A stretch of 6,426 nt of DNA, from the NCBI GenBank assembly GCA_900552395.1, contig URZJ01000107.1, forward strand, positions 1-6,426, written 5' to 3'. Source of the DNA: an uncultured Collinsella sp. GTDB lineage: Bacteria; Actinomycetota; Coriobacteriia; Coriobacteriales; Coriobacteriaceae. This document shows, piece by piece, positions 4,715-6,426 of the stretch (position 1 is its first letter; each line of letters opens with the position of its first letter). The notes under the pieces were generated by a model that saw only the letters and a list, made by a program, of their open reading frames with translations, searched no databases and was not told where the DNA came from. The translations under genes and the position numbers were made by a program.

Positions 4715-6226
4715 CTATGCCACGGTTACGGCGATTTGGGCGTAGCGGGTGCAGGGGCGCTCGGCGCGCGTCTGGACGGTGAGGGTGAGCACAAGGCGGT
4801 CGCCGGGTCGCGCGTCGGCGGGCACGATGAAAGCGGTGTCTACCGTGCATTCTTGCCACATCGACAGATCCTGGACGCCTGCATAGCTCGATGGGTCTAC
4901 GGCCACATCCCAATGTGCATCGAAGCCCTTGCCGTCGGGGTCGACGATGGTCGCTGTAAGGTCGACGCGCTCGCCGGCTGTGGCGCTGCGGTCGGCCGTG
5001 ACCTCGACAACATGCGCCGGATGCGAGCAGATGGTCGGATCATGGGCACACCATTGCGTGCGGGCGGCAAAGTCTTCCTGATAGGCACGCAGGTAGGGAT
5101 TGAGATTGTCGTCTGCGGGCGTGCTGATGGAGGCAAAATCGGCGGGCGCCTTCGCATCGGGGTGTCCATCAAGAAACATGCGGCCCAGCAGCGTATCGAA
5201 GTCGCGGTCGTCAATACCGCGCAGGCCAAACGGCAGCAGCGGAATATAGGTCATGCTGTCGCCTTCGGCCATAAAGTCGCCGCGCTCAAACTGCACCGCG
5301 GGCCTGCCTTCTAGGCCCCAATCCAGACGGGCATGCTTGCCAAACTGAAAGCGCTCGGGCTCGTTTTCGTAGACCTTACCATCGCCATAGAGCATATAGC
5401 GTGCCATGAGGGGTCCGTTGCCCTGCGTGAGATTCCGCTCAGGCCAAGGAGCCTTAAACAGCGGCAGCGTATCGGGCTGAGCTGTTTTGGCGTCGAAATA
5501 GTTGCCATACATATAGGGCGTACGCCAAAAGATGAGCTCGGGAAAGAGCTCGCGTCCATGGTCGAGCCACGAGTTGTCCTGCCCCACGCCATCGGCAACG
5601 CCCATCACGCGCACCTTCTGATAGACCCGCTGCCGTACGGCGGGCCACTCGGGCGTGGCGCGATAGCGCTCGGCAATACTCATGAGGGCGCGGACGATAG
5701 TGTTCATACCGCCCCAGGAAAGGAGCCACAGCGTGCGGGGGTCGTCATCCATGATGGCGTTGGCGATGACGCGCGAACCGGGCGTTTCCTCGCGCACGTC
5801 GCCCTCAAAGGCGGCGTTGCCCATATAGGTGCGCTCGATCATCTGCGCGGGCGTGGGGAAGGACGGCTCGCCGGCGGCAGCGGCGTTAGCGTTGAGCTGC
5901 GGCCAGGCCTGGGCATACTCGTTGCTCCACAGGCTTTCGATCCAACCCTCGGGGAATGGGCGGTACTCCATGAGCGAGCCAGCTTCGGGGTCGGGCTCGT
6001 GCGGAACGACGTCCCAGGTATAGGAGCGCACGCCTTTGGTCCGCCAATGCGGATTCACCTCGCCCAGCGTATGGACACCATCGCCAAGAAAGTGATATTG
6101 CGAAGCCGTGTACACCACAGCCTGCACATCGAGCACATTGAGATACAGAGCCAAATGAACCAGAGAGTTCATATCATCGACTTCCATATCGGTGGTGACA
6201 ATCACCCGAGTCAAATTCTGAGACAT
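4715..6226 (-). CDS. DUF1593 / Sde182 nucleoside-hydrolase-like protein
   Basis: A 503-residue protein. Residues 7 to about 300 match the Sde182 nucleoside-hydrolase-like domain (formerly DUF1593). RVIVTTDMEVDDMNSLVHL carries a metal-binding-type cluster D13-E15-D17-D18, comparable to the DxDxDD of nucleoside hydrolases, and residues 166-181 (LWLLSWGGMNTIVRAL) are the second family signature. Residues 406-503 form a C-terminal beta-rich, Ig-like domain (VVEVTADRSATAGERVDL ... AQIAVTVA), as expected for the Sde182 C-terminal part. Family members are annotated as 'cellulose-binding', but the fold suggests cleavage of an N- or O-glycosidic bond; the substrate is unknown. The frame is open upstream to an ATG at 6346. 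The ATG at 6226 is preferred because the family domain begins six residues later and GGAG lies 8 bases upstream. It has no signal peptide with this start, so it is probably cytosolic, unlike many relatives. It appears to be a single-gene unit. Confidence 0.9.
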   Translation of the reverse strand: MSQNLTRVIVTTDMEVDDMNSLVHLALYLNVLDVQAVVYTASQYHFLGDGVHTLGEVNPHWRTKGVRSYTWDVVPHEPDPEAGSLMEYRPFPEGWIESLWSNEYAQAWPQLNANAAAAGEPSFPTPAQMIERTYMGNAAFEGDVREETPGSRVIANAIMDDDPRTLWLLSWGGMNTIVRALMSIAERYRATPEWPAVRQRVYQKVRVMGVADGVGQDNSWLDHGRELFPELIFWRTPYMYGNYFDAKTAQPDTLPLFKAPWPERNLTQGNGPLMARYMLYGDGKVYENEPERFQFGKHARLDWGLEGRPAVQFERGDFMAEGDSMTYIPLLPFGLRGIDDRDFDTLLGRMFLDGHPDAKAPADFASISTPADDNLNPYLRAYQEDFAARTQWCAHDPTICSHPAHVVEVTADRSATAGERVDLTATIVDPDGKGFDAHWDVAVDPSSYAGVQDLSMWQECTVDTAFIVPADARPGDRLVLTLTVQTRAERPCTRYAQIAVTVA

Positions 6227-6426
6227 AGGAACAACTCCAACCAAGATTTTTTTCAGCCAGTTACGCGCAAGACAAGACGGGACCCACGCCCCCATCGCCA
6301 TCGACCCAGCGGCCCGCCGGGAGCGCCCGGCCAGCGTTTCGAACAACGTTAACTCAGGGTGCCCCGCCCTTTAGTTTTGTGAACATTCCGCAGCGCGGAC
6401 CCGTTTATCCGTTGCTCCGAAGGCGC
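6227..6426. other. Upstream region of the DUF1593-family gene, to the window edge
   Basis: Two hundred bases expected to hold the promoter and leader of the gene to the left. GCCGGG (6316-6321) and CCCGGC (6326-6331) form a tight 6-bp hairpin with loop AGCG. The stretch 6341-6352 (GAACAACGTTAAC region) contains the overlapping palindromes AACGTT and GTTAAC, next to TTCGAA at 6338-6343; these could be operator half-sites, but I see no clear symmetric operator. No convincing -35/-10 pair is visible. From 6426 down to the TAA at 6349-6351 one minus-strand frame is open (about 25 codons). Another is open to a TAA near 6371, so the tail of an upstream gene could be present but cannot be confirmed. 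Confidence 0.35.

Noticed and set aside
4509..4913. Short open frames of about 78 to 128 codons across the inverted repeats, on both strands
   Set aside because: They run through the palindromes, have no domain or ribosome binding site that I can see, and are best explained as chance frames in repeat DNA.
4697..5314. Plus-strand open frame of 205 codons
   Set aside because: It is antisense to the C-terminal part of the DUF1593-family gene, with no recognisable domain.
5333..6352. Plus-strand open frame of 339 codons
   Set aside because: It is antisense to the well-supported DUF1593-family gene, shows no family motif, and its start lacks a convincing ribosome binding site.

Overview
The window comes from a GC-rich bacterium. 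The protein style (short zinc-ribbon proteins, an LTGC lipoprotein, an SPFH protein with a Pro-Ala linker) and the intergenic hairpin repeats are what I would expect of a gut actinobacterium of class Coriobacteriia, such as Collinsella or a relative. That placement is an inference from general resemblance; no rRNA or other marker gene is present. All five genes I can support lie on the minus strand, so transcription runs from the right edge to the left edge. The many long plus-strand open frames are GC-driven shadows.

Right part (4715-6226): a 503-residue protein of the DUF1593 / Sde182 nucleoside-hydrolase-like family, without a signal peptide. About 200 bases of upstream sequence follow it to the right edge. 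A probable intrinsic terminator (4638-4668) lies just past its stop codon.

Middle (4367-4714): 348 bases without a gene. Besides the terminator, this stretch holds two large back-to-back inverted repeats. One is a perfect 27-bp palindrome with a 6-base loop (4488-4547), in which each arm is itself partly self-complementary, as in a REPIN. Eight bases further on is a 26-bp inverted repeat (4556-4625) whose only two arm differences are both compatible with G-U pairing in a plus-strand RNA.

Left part (72-4366): a closely spaced cluster in transcription order. It encodes a DUF4428 protein with a zinc ribbon at each end, a TFIIB-type zinc-ribbon protein with two C-terminal membrane segments (like Bacillus subtilis YdjG), an SPFH protein with two C-terminal zinc ribbons (like B. 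subtilis YdjI), and a secreted lipoprotein. Gaps are 24, 48 and 80 bases, the last containing a terminator-like hairpin. The first three genes together carry six Cys4 zinc-ribbon-like modules. With an integral membrane protein, an SPFH scaffold and a lipoprotein in one cluster, the best guess is a membrane-associated envelope-stress or membrane-domain complex related to the YdjGHI group. Neither PspA nor a TPM-domain protein (YdjH) lies in the window, so this is a variant or partial form of that arrangement. This functional reading is inference.
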